Counted from the stretch's first letter, positions 45,090-54,835 are shown. The stretch: DNA of 64,000 nucleotides from Mycobacterium vicinigordonae (GCF_013466425.1 NZ_CP059165.1:1922001-1986000); one strand, 5' to 3'. Made by a program: numbers and translations. The notes: generated by a model not told the origin, from the sequence alone.

Positions 45090-46133
45090 CTACCGGTCGC
45101 CCGCGACCTTCCAGCGCGGAGGCCGTTCACGCAGCTGCTTGTTCATCTTGCTGACGAGCTTCGCCCAGCCCGGATTGAGCAACCGAGCCTCCTTCAATGT
45201 GATGCTCCCGCAACCCCATCGGGTGAGAAGCATGTTGTATCGGGTCCAGATCGGGTCTAGGCCGACGTAGATGGTGATCAGCATCGCGATCTTCAGCAGG
45301 GCGGGGTCGTCGGGACGTTTGCGCGCTTGCTCGATGGCTCGGATCTGCCGCGTTGTGCATGGCGTGACCTTTCGGATCTCCTCAGCCAGCCGCTCTTGCG
45401 ATACCAACCGCCCGCCCGCCCGTCGGTGATACTGCCGCCGGAGATCGAGAAGCGTCCAGCCCCAGGGGATCTGTGGGATGCGTATCTCGGGGCACTTACC
45501 GAACTCGGTCCTGTACTCCTCGTCCCGCTCCCTGCTCTCCCGGACCATCTCGTCGTACATGGCCTCCTGCGCGTCGATGATCTCGGGCTGGGCCACCAAC
45601 TGCTCCCGGAGTTCGTCATAAGTTGCGCACGGAGCCTCGAAGAAGTCGTAGGCATCTGCCAGCTGGCCTTCGTCACCGGGCAGCATATTGTCGGTGATCA
45701 CCGACATCGTGGCCGCGAAGAACGCGCCGTGCTTCCTGTGCTTGCGGCGGGCGTATTCCAGTGGGAAGTCGGAGTACTGAGTCAATTCCTCGGCGATGTA
45801 GACGGGTTGGACGCAGTGGGCCAATTCGTGGAGAAGGACGCGAGCCGACAGCATCCTCGGATGCATGGAGATCACCCACTCGATCGCCCGCACCACGTAG
45901 CCCTGCCCGGACGCTTGCGCGAACGAGTAGCCAGCGTTCTGCTCGGACCAGTCGCCACCGCCAAGAACCACCCTGATTGGCGGGGTGTCCGGAAACCAGT
46001 CCTTGAACCACTCGCTGGCGACGGCCTCGTCGACCAGCGCCTCACACTCCTCGATGGTGAGCACCCGGTCGTGACCAACGCTCTGCTCGGCTGAGTAAAG
46101 CCGCCAGTCCGACACCCCCTCGTCGTACGGCAC
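45090..46133 (-). CDS. zinc-protease-like protein with C-terminal helix-turn-helix
   Basis: A 347-residue protein. The HExxH motif is ARVLLHELAHCVQPVYIAEEL near residue 105, with a possible third ligand in the following helix. The last 110 residues contain GGRLVSQERLAEEIRKVTPC and TTRQIRAIEQARKR, an Xre-like helix-turn-helix, then a domain ending RPPRWKVAGDR. Protease plus HTH is the design of ImmA/IrrE-type regulators, here in the reverse order. A role in controlling island or phage genes is inferred. Confidence 0.55.
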   Translation of the reverse strand: MPYDEGVSDWRLYSAEQSVGHDRVLTIEECEALVDEAVASEWFKDWFPDTPPIRVVLGGGDWSEQNAGYSFAQASGQGYVVRAIEWVISMHPRMLSARVLLHELAHCVQPVYIAEELTQYSDFPLEYARRKHRKHGAFFAATMSVITDNMLPGDEGQLADAYDFFEAPCATYDELREQLVAQPEIIDAQEAMYDEMVRESRERDEEYRTEFGKCPEIRIPQIPWGWTLLDLRRQYHRRAGGRLVSQERLAEEIRKVTPCTTRQIRAIEQARKRPDDPALLKIAMLITIYVGLDPIWTRYNMLLTRWGCGSITLKEARLLNPGWAKLVSKMNKQLRERPPRWKVAGDR

Positions 46134-46503
46134 TGACCAACCCTCCTCATGGACGCTTGGGTGAGCACGATGCTACTGGCCTACTTGTCGATCGCTTTTC
46201 AAGCAACACCCGGCACCCAGCGACGCAGACCTACACCGTAGTTGCGGGACGGGCCTTCAGCTCTGCGAGTGATTGGGCTGCCGCGAGAGGACAATGGGCA
46301 CCGCCCGCGACAGTCTGCTGGGACTGGGCACCTGCTATGTCTCATCTTGATCCACGCTGACGGTGCCGACCACCGGATAATCTCCCCGCCACTGTGTGTC
46401 GTCTCACCCGTTGTGGCAGATGGCGGTCAACACATCGATTCTTGTCCGGCTCGCAACGCCGTGCTCGACGTGAACTGTGGTGCTCAGTTAAGGCGACAGC
46501 AGT
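46134..46503. other. intergenic region, no gene seen
   Basis: 370 bp between the divergent protease-HTH gene and the large nuclease-like gene. No convincing frame, palindrome or repeat. It must hold both promoters. Confidence 0.4.
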
Positions 46504-48366
46504 GTGGCGGACAATGGCCAGGTGTCGCGTGTGGAGTGGACAGAACTTGGCGGTGATGAGGCAGAGACGGTCCTGGCCAACTTGATTTATAGCGAGCATC
46601 CGTTGGCGACTCGGGTGAGACCCTCGCGCGGTGATTTCGGCATTGATGTCGTGACACCGGTGGCAGGCGCACCCGAGGTGTTCGATGTGTATCAGATCAA
46701 GCGGTTTGCCAGCACCTTGTCGCCCAGCCAGAAGAAGCAGGTCGAGGAGTCCTTCCGGCGGCTACTGATCGGGTTCGTGCAGCGAGGGGTGCCTCTAGCG
46801 GATTGGTACCTGGTGATGCCCGTCGACCCGACCGTCGACAACCTGTTGGACTGGTTCGTCGCGATGCCCGATGTCGTCATCGCGGCGATGTTCGAGGAGA
46901 AGGACAAGAAGACAGGCGAGCCGCTGCTCACCGACGACGAAAAGGTGAAGATTGCTGAATGGCGCAATGCCCCGGGTCGGATCATCAAATGGGAAGGGCG
47001 TCCCTTCTGCGAGACCTTGGCAGGCAAGTACCCCTACGTGATCGACTACTACCTCCACGGTGGCGAGCAACGCCTCAGGTCTGCCCTGGCCGTGGTAGGA
47101 CCGATTCTCCAAACCGATCGCTTGCTCCCTGCACCTGAACAAGGGTCAACAGCGGCGCTCTTGACGCCCGTTGAGGTACGAGATCACCTCTTGCGGCTCC
47201 AAGAAGTGCTCGACACAGATCCTCACTTCCGTTACGGCGTCAGCTTCGACCCAGCTCCTCCGGAAATTACCGAGGAGCCCCACCTCGTTGCTGCTACGCA
47301 GGAGATCCAGCCCGACGGGCAGACATTGACCTTTCGTATATATGCGCGGTTCTCGGAGTCGCTGAATGAACGACCAGTTCCAATTAGTCTGAAATTCTCG
47401 TTCGACGCACCCGCTTTTGACCGAGACGCGTTTGACGAGTGGCGCAAGTACGGTAAGCCACTGACCGCACCTGTCGAGATCGAAGCTGACCTTCCTGGCG
47501 GCCTCGGAAGCGCACTGTCTGGCAAGGCATCCCGGATTTTGATCCATCCGATCGGGAGCAGTTACGAGCTTCGGCTCCGTATCCGCACACCCGAGGGGAC
47601 TGCTGGGCAAGAGTTGCTATTCGCAATGTCAGCGACAACCGGTCCCGAGGAGGCGGGTCTCTGGGCTCACGGCACCGACGAGTCAGGATTTCTGACTTAT
47701 GAGAATACCCTCGACGTAGATACCCAACGTGTGACGACGGGATTTCGGCACGCTGGGCTCATGGGCGCTGAGGCCGCCAAAGTACTTCCGAGTTTGGAGT
47801 TCGCCGCAGATCTGCGGAGTCCGAACGTAATACAGGCAGCCGAGAGGTACGGGCCGTTCCTTGATTTTCATGCCGTCCCCGGTGACCAAGCCCTGATCCC
47901 GCAATCAGTCTTGCGATACGTTCGAGATCTTGTGACGATCCAAACGCGCACCGCCACACCGATATTGGTGCCTGAGCTGGCCGCAATTACGACCCGGGAC
48001 GCGAGGGTGATCGCGGAGGCTGCAGCTCTGATCAACGGTCACACCGTCGTGAGCAAGTGGGTCGACATCAGCTTTCCACTGGAACCCGGAGTCGAGATCG
48101 ACACAACTGGTCACTATCTGGTCGGGTTGATCGATCCTCTAATCGTTGAAGTCGGAGACCAGAAACTGACTTTGGGGGCTGTCGAGAAGAAATTGCTATC
48201 CGCAAAGTTCGAGATCGACGACAATCTTGTTCGTGCCCATCCGCACCTCAACGACACCGTGCATACTACTTTCGCCCCCGACGAACCCGTCCCTGATCGC
48301 TCGTGTCGACCGGTGCGCGGACAAGATCTTGGCCCGACGGGGGAGAATGCGTCTCCGGCATGGTGA
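46504..48366 (+). CDS. large PD-(D/E)XK nuclease-like protein, unknown C-terminal part
   Basis: A 620-residue protein. Residues about 30-70 carry the restriction-endonuclease-like core RGDFGIDVVTPVAGAPEVFD and VYQIKRF (Asp, then Q-x-K), which in Mrr and Cap4-like nucleases forms the catalytic site. A helical segment follows (ESFRRLLIGFVQRGVPLADW). The remaining 450 residues are beta-rich with no recognised domain and could sense a phage or nucleotide signal. GTG at 46504 is the most 5' start. It converges with the SEFIR gene, 77 bp away. Confidence 0.6.
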   Translation: MADNGQVSRVEWTELGGDEAETVLANLIYSEHPLATRVRPSRGDFGIDVVTPVAGAPEVFDVYQIKRFASTLSPSQKKQVEESFRRLLIGFVQRGVPLADWYLVMPVDPTVDNLLDWFVAMPDVVIAAMFEEKDKKTGEPLLTDDEKVKIAEWRNAPGRIIKWEGRPFCETLAGKYPYVIDYYLHGGEQRLRSALAVVGPILQTDRLLPAPEQGSTAALLTPVEVRDHLLRLQEVLDTDPHFRYGVSFDPAPPEITEEPHLVAATQEIQPDGQTLTFRIYARFSESLNERPVPISLKFSFDAPAFDRDAFDEWRKYGKPLTAPVEIEADLPGGLGSALSGKASRILIHPIGSSYELRLRIRTPEGTAGQELLFAMSATTGPEEAGLWAHGTDESGFLTYENTLDVDTQRVTTGFRHAGLMGAEAAKVLPSLEFAADLRSPNVIQAAERYGPFLDFHAVPGDQALIPQSVLRYVRDLVTIQTRTATPILVPELAAITTRDARVIAEAAALINGHTVVSKWVDISFPLEPGVEIDTTGHYLVGLIDPLIVEVGDQKLTLGAVEKKLLSAKFEIDDNLVRAHPHLNDTVHTTFAPDEPVPDRSCRPVRGQDLGPTGENASPAW

Positions 48367-48443
48367 ACGGCCCGATAACGTGTCCAAGAGATGACATTCT
48401 CGCGACCCTGTTCCTCAACGATTGAAGCCGGGTACGCCAGTGC

Positions 48444-49415
48444 TCAGGCGTCGGTATGAGGGAAGACGAACCCGCTGAAATCAGGGGTTCGGTTGGGTTG
48501 TATGGCGTACCGGAAATCGACTAGATCCTCGCGATTGAGGTGTCCAACGCGCGTGTAGAGCTTGTCGACATACAGGAGGGCCCAGAACCCGTTGCGGTTG
48601 TGGAGTACAAAGGCGTCGCCGATGCTGGCATATACGACCCGGTTGCTTGTGTCGAACTGAGACACGCCCGCGAGCAGGTCGGTCCGTTCCCGCGCTCTAG
48701 TGATGACGGCAACGTGGGCGATGTCGCCCGGATCGCGATACGCGCGGACCTGGGTGCGGAGCCAGTCGATGTTCAGCGTGAACTGCGATTCGCCGGACCC
48801 GATACTGTAGTTGCCGCTGTTCTGTGAAGCCACAAACTCAACGTCACCCTGGAACGCAGGACTGTGCCATCGTTCGGGTGAGTTTCTGATTGCCAACTTC
48901 GCCTCGGTCTCGGTTCGTCCCTCGAACGGATTCGGTCCGATCGGCGGCACGGCGTCAACCGCCACTCCGTGGATGTCGCGCAAGAGTCTTTCGTATGCGG
49001 TTTCCTGCGTGGTGGCATCTCGGAAGTCCTGCCAGAGTCGCCCGCTGAGAAATGCAGGCAACGCCGCATCAGGGTTGTTTCTGATGATGGGTATGACGGT
49101 GTTGGAATCCAATTCGGCGTAGAGCCTGGCTGACAACATCTGCGCTTCGACCCCGGCCCCGCCACTACGGTCGTTGCACTTCTTGCTGTACTTCTCAGAT
49201 ACCACGGCGATCACGCGACATGCATCGTCGGCGGCGCGCTCCATGAAGTGCGCCAGGTTGCCGCCCAGCGCAACGTCCCATCGGTCGAGGCAGACGTCAA
49301 CACCGTTGCCGCGCAACCTGTAGGCGAGTTGTAGGACCCAATCCCTGTGCTCGTCATCATCGTGTGAATAAGACATGAACACGCGCGGTGGACTGGACAC
49401 ACTCTCATTCTGCAA
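48444..49415 (-). CDS. SEFIR-domain protein
   Basis: A 323-residue protein. Residues 10-150 form a SEFIR domain (TIR-like): RVFMSYSHDDDEHRDWVLQL, GVDVCLDRWDVALGGNLAHF, CRVIAVVSEKYSKK. The strand-helix order and the D.WD...G motif are typical. Bacterial SEFIR proteins are known as phage-defence effectors that use NAD. The C-terminal half is beta-rich (GNYSIGSGESQFTLNIDWLR) and is a probable sensor. It converges with the nuclease-like gene; the two could form a two-part system. Confidence 0.75.
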   Translation of the reverse strand: MQNESVSSPPRVFMSYSHDDDEHRDWVLQLAYRLRGNGVDVCLDRWDVALGGNLAHFMERAADDACRVIAVVSEKYSKKCNDRSGGAGVEAQMLSARLYAELDSNTVIPIIRNNPDAALPAFLSGRLWQDFRDATTQETAYERLLRDIHGVAVDAVPPIGPNPFEGRTETEAKLAIRNSPERWHSPAFQGDVEFVASQNSGNYSIGSGESQFTLNIDWLRTQVRAYRDPGDIAHVAVITRARERTDLLAGVSQFDTSNRVVYASIGDAFVLHNRNGFWALLYVDKLYTRVGHLNREDLVDFRYAIQPNRTPDFSGFVFPHTDA

Positions 49416-49667
49416 CGCGGAACCGACGAGCCGAGCTATTCACGCGCAGCAGTGGCCCAACTGGGTCAGCCGAACATTGGCGCGCCAGCCTCGCGCAGTT
49501 CGTCGGCTTTGGGCGTCGCTGTAGATCGACAACGGCACCGCCGGGTCATGCTCGTGCTAGGCCGCTACGACTTGCACTGGGTGATGCTGGTCGAGCACAG
49601 GCTCACGCTGCGTTCCGCAGGCTGTTGTTCCCTTCCAAATGGATCCTGGCCCTGTCTGGGAAGGTAA

Positions 49668-49942
<275 letters not shown>

Positions 49943-50029
49943 TAGTTCGGGAGGCCTAATGATTGAGCCGAAGTTCTAGTCAGTCAACGATCTAGCCGCT
50001 TGTTGTTGACGGTGTGGTCGCATCTTTGC

Positions 50030-50256
50030 TGCGAGGCCAAGCAAGGCAAGCGCTGCCGGGTTTGGTACCGCCCACCGGACAACCGGTGTACCTGACTCAT
50101 CAGCATGTCGACGACCTAGCCGACGCGGGGGAGTGCAGCACACTCGTGCTGTTGGGGGCCTACACCGGAATGCGCGGACGGTGAGGTCATCGGCCTACGG
50201 GTGGCCGACTTGGACCTACTGCGTAAGCGTGCCGTGATCACGAGAACGCCGTGCAG
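50030..50256 (+). pseudogene. decayed tyrosine integrase
   Basis: Aligns by eye with the intact integrase: first 50 bases match 28000-28050 (KQGRRYRVRYRTPDN region), then about 440 bases are missing, then it resumes at the VYLTHRHVDDLAD region, ending near LLRKRAVIREN. Small indels break the frame (for example near 50175). It lies right after the right repeat, as expected for a second, older element inserted at the same site. Confidence 0.85.
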
Positions 50257-50379
50257 GCGCTCCTCAGCGTCGCAGTCGTCGGCGCGCGTACAACTTCGCA
50301 AGATTGAGGGTTGCGCCCACCGAGGCAGAAGCGGATTTAGCTCCGCTGGGCGGACAACACCAGCTCGGCTGCACGACGA

Positions 50380-50805
50380 GTCAACAACCAAATTCAGTGG
50401 GGAATAAAGGTTCTCCGCATCCTGAATCCGGTTGCGCCTCTGTTGCTCAAGTCGGCGGCAGGGCGTCGGGCTGTCCTGCGCAACTTCGTCTGTCACGGTG
50501 AACGCCTGAGCCCATCCCATGCGCTGGAGTACTACTTCACCGATCCCATCGGTTGCACGATTATGAGCGATTTGGCGGCATCGACCGAAGTTGCACCACC
50601 ACCCGAAACCCTGCCGTGCCCAATCACTCTGGCGTGGTCCGAGGTTGATCGCATGGTCCCCGCCGAGCCCTACGGCAGGATGGCGCGCGACCTATTGCCC
50701 GGCGCCTCCTGGATGGTCCTTCCCGGCGTCGGACACAATCCCATGATCGACGACCCCGACCTCGTAGCAAGGACGATCCTGGCTGTAACCGGCGCCGTGG
50801 TTTAG
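50380..50805 (+). pseudogene. C-terminal fragment of an alpha/beta hydrolase
   Basis: The frame is open from about 50380 with no start codon and encodes LPCPITLAWSEVDRMVP (catalytic Asp after the strand), then PGASWMVLPGVGHNPMIDDP (catalytic His in VGHNP). The N-terminal half with the nucleophile Ser is missing. Probably truncated by element insertion or deletion. Confidence 0.7.
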
Positions 50806-50837
50806 ACGTCCGGGCTTTCGCCTCACCCCGTGATTGT

Positions 50838-51128
50838 TCATCGAGTGAGGTGGCCGACTGACTGTGCCCAGTTAGTAAGAACTTCATCGTCGAGGGTGGT
50901 GGTGATGTAGTCGCCGTCGAGCTGCTTTCCAGGCTGAGAGGGGACGGTGATGAGATAGGCGCCAGCAGCGCGTGCCGCGGATCGTTGGCTGCCCATCCTG
51001 TGGACGACTACGACCGCGGTCCTCGATTCCGCCATGGTTCCCCGCAACATCGTGTCTCTGCGCACACCCGGTGTCGCTGCTGTAGTTGCTAGGACAAGTA
51101 GAACAGAAAGCACAGAGTCCCGTGGCAA
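50838..51128 (-). CDS. possible small secreted protein
   Basis: A 96-residue frame from TTG with an N-terminal hydrophobic stretch (VLSVLLVLATTAATPGV) like a signal peptide and a C-terminal half that looks folded (RTAVVVVHRMGSQRSAARAA, then LITVPSQPG). Not recognised. The longer ORF start upstream is unlikely. Confidence 0.35.
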   Translation of the reverse strand: MPRDSVLSVLLVLATTAATPGVRRDTMLRGTMAESRTAVVVVHRMGSQRSAARAAGAYLITVPSQPGKQLDGDYITTTLDDEVLTNWAQSVGHLTR

Positions 51129-51218
51129 TTTGCTGGGAGTGCGAAGTTCACACCATCCCGGACGCTCAGTGCGCGGCGCTTGCCAGGCGGCCGCGGCGGA
51201 CCGTCGAGGCCTCTCGAC

Positions 51219-51515
51219 ATGTCCAACGCCGTCGGCATCCTTCTTGACCGCGACGCGCGAAGTTGCAGATGGTGGCTTCGGAGGACGGGGGATATTGCCA
51301 TCAAGCCGTATACGCAAGTCGGCGGCGGATTGCTAATAAGCGAAACAGCCCGAGTCATGCCAACGGGCAATTTCACCGCTTATCGAGTTCCCCTTCTGTT
51401 ATTGCGATACGCGGAGCCCGATAACTGGTCCGTCGGGGTCAGGACGCTGTTGGGTGTTGACTCTGGTAGCTCCCGCGGGCTCTCATATTTGAATCAACTT
51501 CATGGGAGGGGCTGA
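51219..51515 (+). CDS. small hypothetical protein preceding the 872-residue protein
   Basis: A 98-residue frame from ATG: SNAVGILLDRDARSCRWWLR, then GGGLLISETARVMPTGNFTA, ending 2 bp before the next start. Mixed composition; the tight junction suggests one transcript and possibly one system with the downstream genes. Not recognised. Confidence 0.45.
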   Translation: MSNAVGILLDRDARSCRWWLRRTGDIAIKPYTQVGGGLLISETARVMPTGNFTAYRVPLLLLRYAEPDNWSVGVRTLLGVDSGSSRGLSYLNQLHGRG

Positions 51516-51517
51516 GC

Positions 51518-54136
51518 GTGAATGCTTTGACGGGCGATTTCCGCGGGGTTGTTCAGGTTAGCGATGGGGCAGTTAACCGACTCTGCGCCTCGATGCATCA
51601 GAACGCATTCAGTGATAACACTGTCCCCAGCATTGCCCATGATTGCGTTCTTCGTGTCGGTGATAGCTCGAAGGGTGCTCGTGAACGCGGCTCGGTGAGG
51701 GTCCAGATCGGGTGTCCAACAGTGTTGTTTGACAATGCCGCAACCGATCATATTTGGGTCGAGATGGGCATTCGCGCCCGGTACCGCAAAGATCCCTATT
51801 CAGAACCGATCGCCGACGTTGTGCACGGCACCGTGCGAGCTAAGTATCGGCTCGCTCGGGTCGATGGACAGTGTCCGGGCTGGGAAGGAATCGCCGATGA
51901 TTACCTGTGGCTGAAGGCCGACCGCAATAGCGTTACATTCACCGGTACCGCCTACCTTGACAGTGGTCTGCTCGGCGCGGTGGGCGCTGCCCTCGACGAC
52001 GCGATCAAAACGAAAGTGACCAAACACATTGCGCGCCTGCTGGCCACTGAACTGCAACCGCAACCACAGCGCGTCGCCGTCGAGTTTCGGCGCTGGCTAC
52101 TTCTTTCTGGCGGGACCTCGGTTGGACTTTCGTGTATCGCGTTCCCATTTGATCCTCACGGGGCGGCGCCGGTCGGGAATCTGCAGAGCATCACCACTAG
52201 GTTCCTCGATGGCTACGACTTCGCCTGTGCAGTGAGCAAGGACTACATTATGGGTTGCGTCGAGGATCGTTTGGCCGACTCGGGACTTGTTGGCTATCAG
52301 CAAGACACCCGGATCTCTGGTGATGCCGGAATCGGCGGTGGGCTCACCATCGACTATCACGCACGGATTGATGCCGTCGGTAGCGAGTGGTTGCCTCCCT
52401 CCGGGGGAGTCGGCTTTGTAAAGCTGACAGCTAACGGCCATGGCTGGTCATCGCGCCTCCACCGGAGCGGCGTCTACAACATTGGGTCTTTACATCTTGG
52501 TGACCTGGCAATGACGTTCACAGTGAGCCAGACGGTGATGATCGTCAGTGACGCTGCTGGATTAAGCTTTGCGGTCAGTCTAGCCGGAGCACCGCTGATC
52601 GTAGTGTCCTATAACGGACCGTACGCAGGAAAAATGCGTGACGCGGTTCGCAAAGCGCTTTCCCAGCAACTGAATACACAGCTGAAACCATTGCTCGCCG
52701 AGGTCGCTACCAGCCTCAGCGCATTGGCTTCGACATCGATGCGTCAGAAGCTAGAAGGTCAACTGCGAGCTTTGGATCCAAAGGTCCAAATTGCTGTTGA
52801 GACAAGTTGTTTCGAACCTGAAGGATTCATTCTGCGTGGGCAGATTCAGCTGACTAGCCGGCGCCCCCCTGTTGTGAGATTTGCGATCAACGCTGCCGGT
52901 GACGGTTTTACCGCGTTCGATTCCTGGATTCCTGGGGGGCGGGTAGATAGCTTCGCATGGACCTGGCAGCCGTTGACTGGCTCACTGTTAGCCGGCCCCG
53001 ACGCGGGTGGATCGGCCACCTACACGCACGTGTTCGACCTGCGCCGACCCGCGCTGGATTTCACTCAGTTTGGGCGAGCTGTTGTGGCCGAACGGCATCT
53101 GCCGGGTGTCGACGGGCCGGGACGGGTTTGCCTGCAGATTCGGGGGCGTCACATTGATGACATCACAGGCACGTTCACGCCGGTGTCCAGCGTCATTCAC
53201 TGTGAAGTGTTTGGATTGGGCGGTATCGTTTCGCATGCCGCCAGCGGACAGCCCTACCTTCGTGCTACATGGACTCCTGCAGAGGCAAAGCCGCCGACCA
53301 GGGACAATGTGCTAATTCGTCTCGCGCCCTCCGAGGACAACCCGGGTTCGGGGAACAGTCTAGTGGTGATGGTGGGTCGAAGATGCTCAGACGAGGACCT
53401 TTGCGGAATTCTTCGTGAAGCGCTGCCGCAGTGCACACGAACAGATGCAGGCCTCACCGTGGTGCTAGTGCGCGCCGACACCTCGCCCGAATGGTCAGCG
53501 GGAGCCCAGGCCGCGGCCGCAGACTTGCCAGCCGCCGCATTCTTCTTTCATGACGCTCTGGATAGCTGGTCTCGTTATCTGGGTTTCGGCCACGCGACCG
53601 ACGACCCGCAGTGGCGGCTAATCAATCCGCGCGGCGAGCCGACGTGGGTCCACTCTGGGCTAATCACGGGTACCGATCTTGCACAAGCGCTTGATGATCA
53701 GCTAGCGCCGTCTAATCGACCCTCTTTCGCGCGGATTTACAGGCCGTTCAACCTCGGCGATTTCGTCAACATCAGTCTGCCGGCACGCAACTGCCCGCCG
53801 ATACCTGTGCAGCGCGCGGAGAGCGGATCACGCGTCGCATTTGTGACGGCCGAGCATGCCAGCGAGGACACGTTGCGCAGTTTGTGCAACTATCCAGCCG
53901 ATGAGCCCCTTACCGCCATCGTCGTCGAAGGAGCCGATGGGCGTGCCGTCGATGTCATCGCTTCGCGCGACGGTGCGAACATCCCGGTCGTGGCAGATCC
54001 TTACGGACACATCTCCAGTCGCGTGGGCGCCTACATAACCCCATGCGTCTACACGCTTGATGGGCGAGGACGCCTCACCGACGTCACGGTCGGCATACAG
54101 TCACGGGCCGCCCATTCCACTGATGCCACCGTCTAG
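51518..54136 (+). CDS. 872-residue protein of unknown family with a thioredoxin-like C-terminal part
   Basis: GTG start with GGAGGGG 7 bases upstream. Two helical hairpin-plus-beta units occur: one near residue 150 (GLLGAVGAALDDAIKTKVTK, then HIARLLATELQPQP) and one near 370 (KMRDAVRKALSQQLNTQLKP, LLAEVATSLSALAS), each followed by beta strands, suggesting a duplicated lipid-transfer (TULIP-like) architecture. GFILRGQIQLTSRRP and SWIPGGRVDSFAWTW lie at 440-490. Residues about 610-710 look like a thioredoxin fold without CxxC (TVVLVRADTSPEW, then WRLINPRGEPTWVH). Cysteines are scattered. No signal peptide or membrane segment. The function is unknown. Confidence 0.65.
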   Translation: MNALTGDFRGVVQVSDGAVNRLCASMHQNAFSDNTVPSIAHDCVLRVGDSSKGARERGSVRVQIGCPTVLFDNAATDHIWVEMGIRARYRKDPYSEPIADVVHGTVRAKYRLARVDGQCPGWEGIADDYLWLKADRNSVTFTGTAYLDSGLLGAVGAALDDAIKTKVTKHIARLLATELQPQPQRVAVEFRRWLLLSGGTSVGLSCIAFPFDPHGAAPVGNLQSITTRFLDGYDFACAVSKDYIMGCVEDRLADSGLVGYQQDTRISGDAGIGGGLTIDYHARIDAVGSEWLPPSGGVGFVKLTANGHGWSSRLHRSGVYNIGSLHLGDLAMTFTVSQTVMIVSDAAGLSFAVSLAGAPLIVVSYNGPYAGKMRDAVRKALSQQLNTQLKPLLAEVATSLSALASTSMRQKLEGQLRALDPKVQIAVETSCFEPEGFILRGQIQLTSRRPPVVRFAINAAGDGFTAFDSWIPGGRVDSFAWTWQPLTGSLLAGPDAGGSATYTHVFDLRRPALDFTQFGRAVVAERHLPGVDGPGRVCLQIRGRHIDDITGTFTPVSSVIHCEVFGLGGIVSHAASGQPYLRATWTPAEAKPPTRDNVLIRLAPSEDNPGSGNSLVVMVGRRCSDEDLCGILREALPQCTRTDAGLTVVLVRADTSPEWSAGAQAAAADLPAAAFFFHDALDSWSRYLGFGHATDDPQWRLINPRGEPTWVHSGLITGTDLAQALDDQLAPSNRPSFARIYRPFNLGDFVNISLPARNCPPIPVQRAESGSRVAFVTAEHASEDTLRSLCNYPADEPLTAIVVEGADGRAVDVIASRDGANIPVVADPYGHISSRVGAYITPCVYTLDGRGRLTDVTVGIQSRAAHSTDATV

Positions 54137-54141
54137 GAGAG

Positions 54142-54831
54142 ATGATGTCGATTTTCGTCTTCGCCGACACATTGTTCAACGTGTCGCCTGCTGAACAACA
54201 GCTGCTCGTGAGGGTCATCAACAGCGCCGTGAACTGCGACCCCAACCTCGAGTGGGAAAACGAGCACCACATGGGTTCGGACTACAAGAAGGCAGTCTAT
54301 GCCTCGTCGAACCTGACTAATCAAGTCCTGTTTGCTGAGTCACGCGCAATGATTAACGCACTGATCAACTCACCAAGAAGGATTGAGGTGCGAGGGTGCG
54401 GACCGGATTGGCAAGGTTTCGGAATGGGATCCCCCATATCTAGTTTCGGCGGTCTCTATGTCGCCGTCGATGGGTCTACATACGATATTCGGGTCGACAC
54501 GTCCGACTGGGGAGGGACCGGGTATGTACACCCGAACCTGTCCTTGACTGCGACGGTGTACAGCTTCGTGGACACCCGCGTCTATAACGCCTTAACGATG
54601 GCGTTTCTAGGGCAGACTAACTACCTCGACGTGAATGCCACTTTCCCACGGATCCACTACGAGAATCGTTATCGGGCCAATGTTGGAGTGGAGAGGCGCG
54701 GGTTCGTCGCCGCATACGCGACCCAGGGTATGCCCGATGACGGCGGAACGGACTGGCCAGCCTGCACCAAGCCGCTTTTCAAAGAACACAAGGTCGCCGA
54801 CTCAGAGTACTCACCGCCGAAGTGGCAATAG
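54142..54831 (+). CDS. 229-residue hypothetical protein following the 872-residue protein
   Basis: ATG at 54142 (54145 also possible) follows AGGAGAG, 5 bp after the previous stop, so the two are one transcript. The protein has a helical N-terminus (VSPAEQQLLVRVINSAV), a polar middle and a beta-rich C-terminal half (YVHPNLSLTATVYSFVDTRV). No family recognised; with the upstream genes it may form a small system. Confidence 0.55.
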   Translation: MMSIFVFADTLFNVSPAEQQLLVRVINSAVNCDPNLEWENEHHMGSDYKKAVYASSNLTNQVLFAESRAMINALINSPRRIEVRGCGPDWQGFGMGSPISSFGGLYVAVDGSTYDIRVDTSDWGGTGYVHPNLSLTATVYSFVDTRVYNALTMAFLGQTNYLDVNATFPRIHYENRYRANVGVERRGFVAAYATQGMPDDGGTDWPACTKPLFKEHKVADSEYSPPKWQ

Positions 54832-54835
54832 TGCA

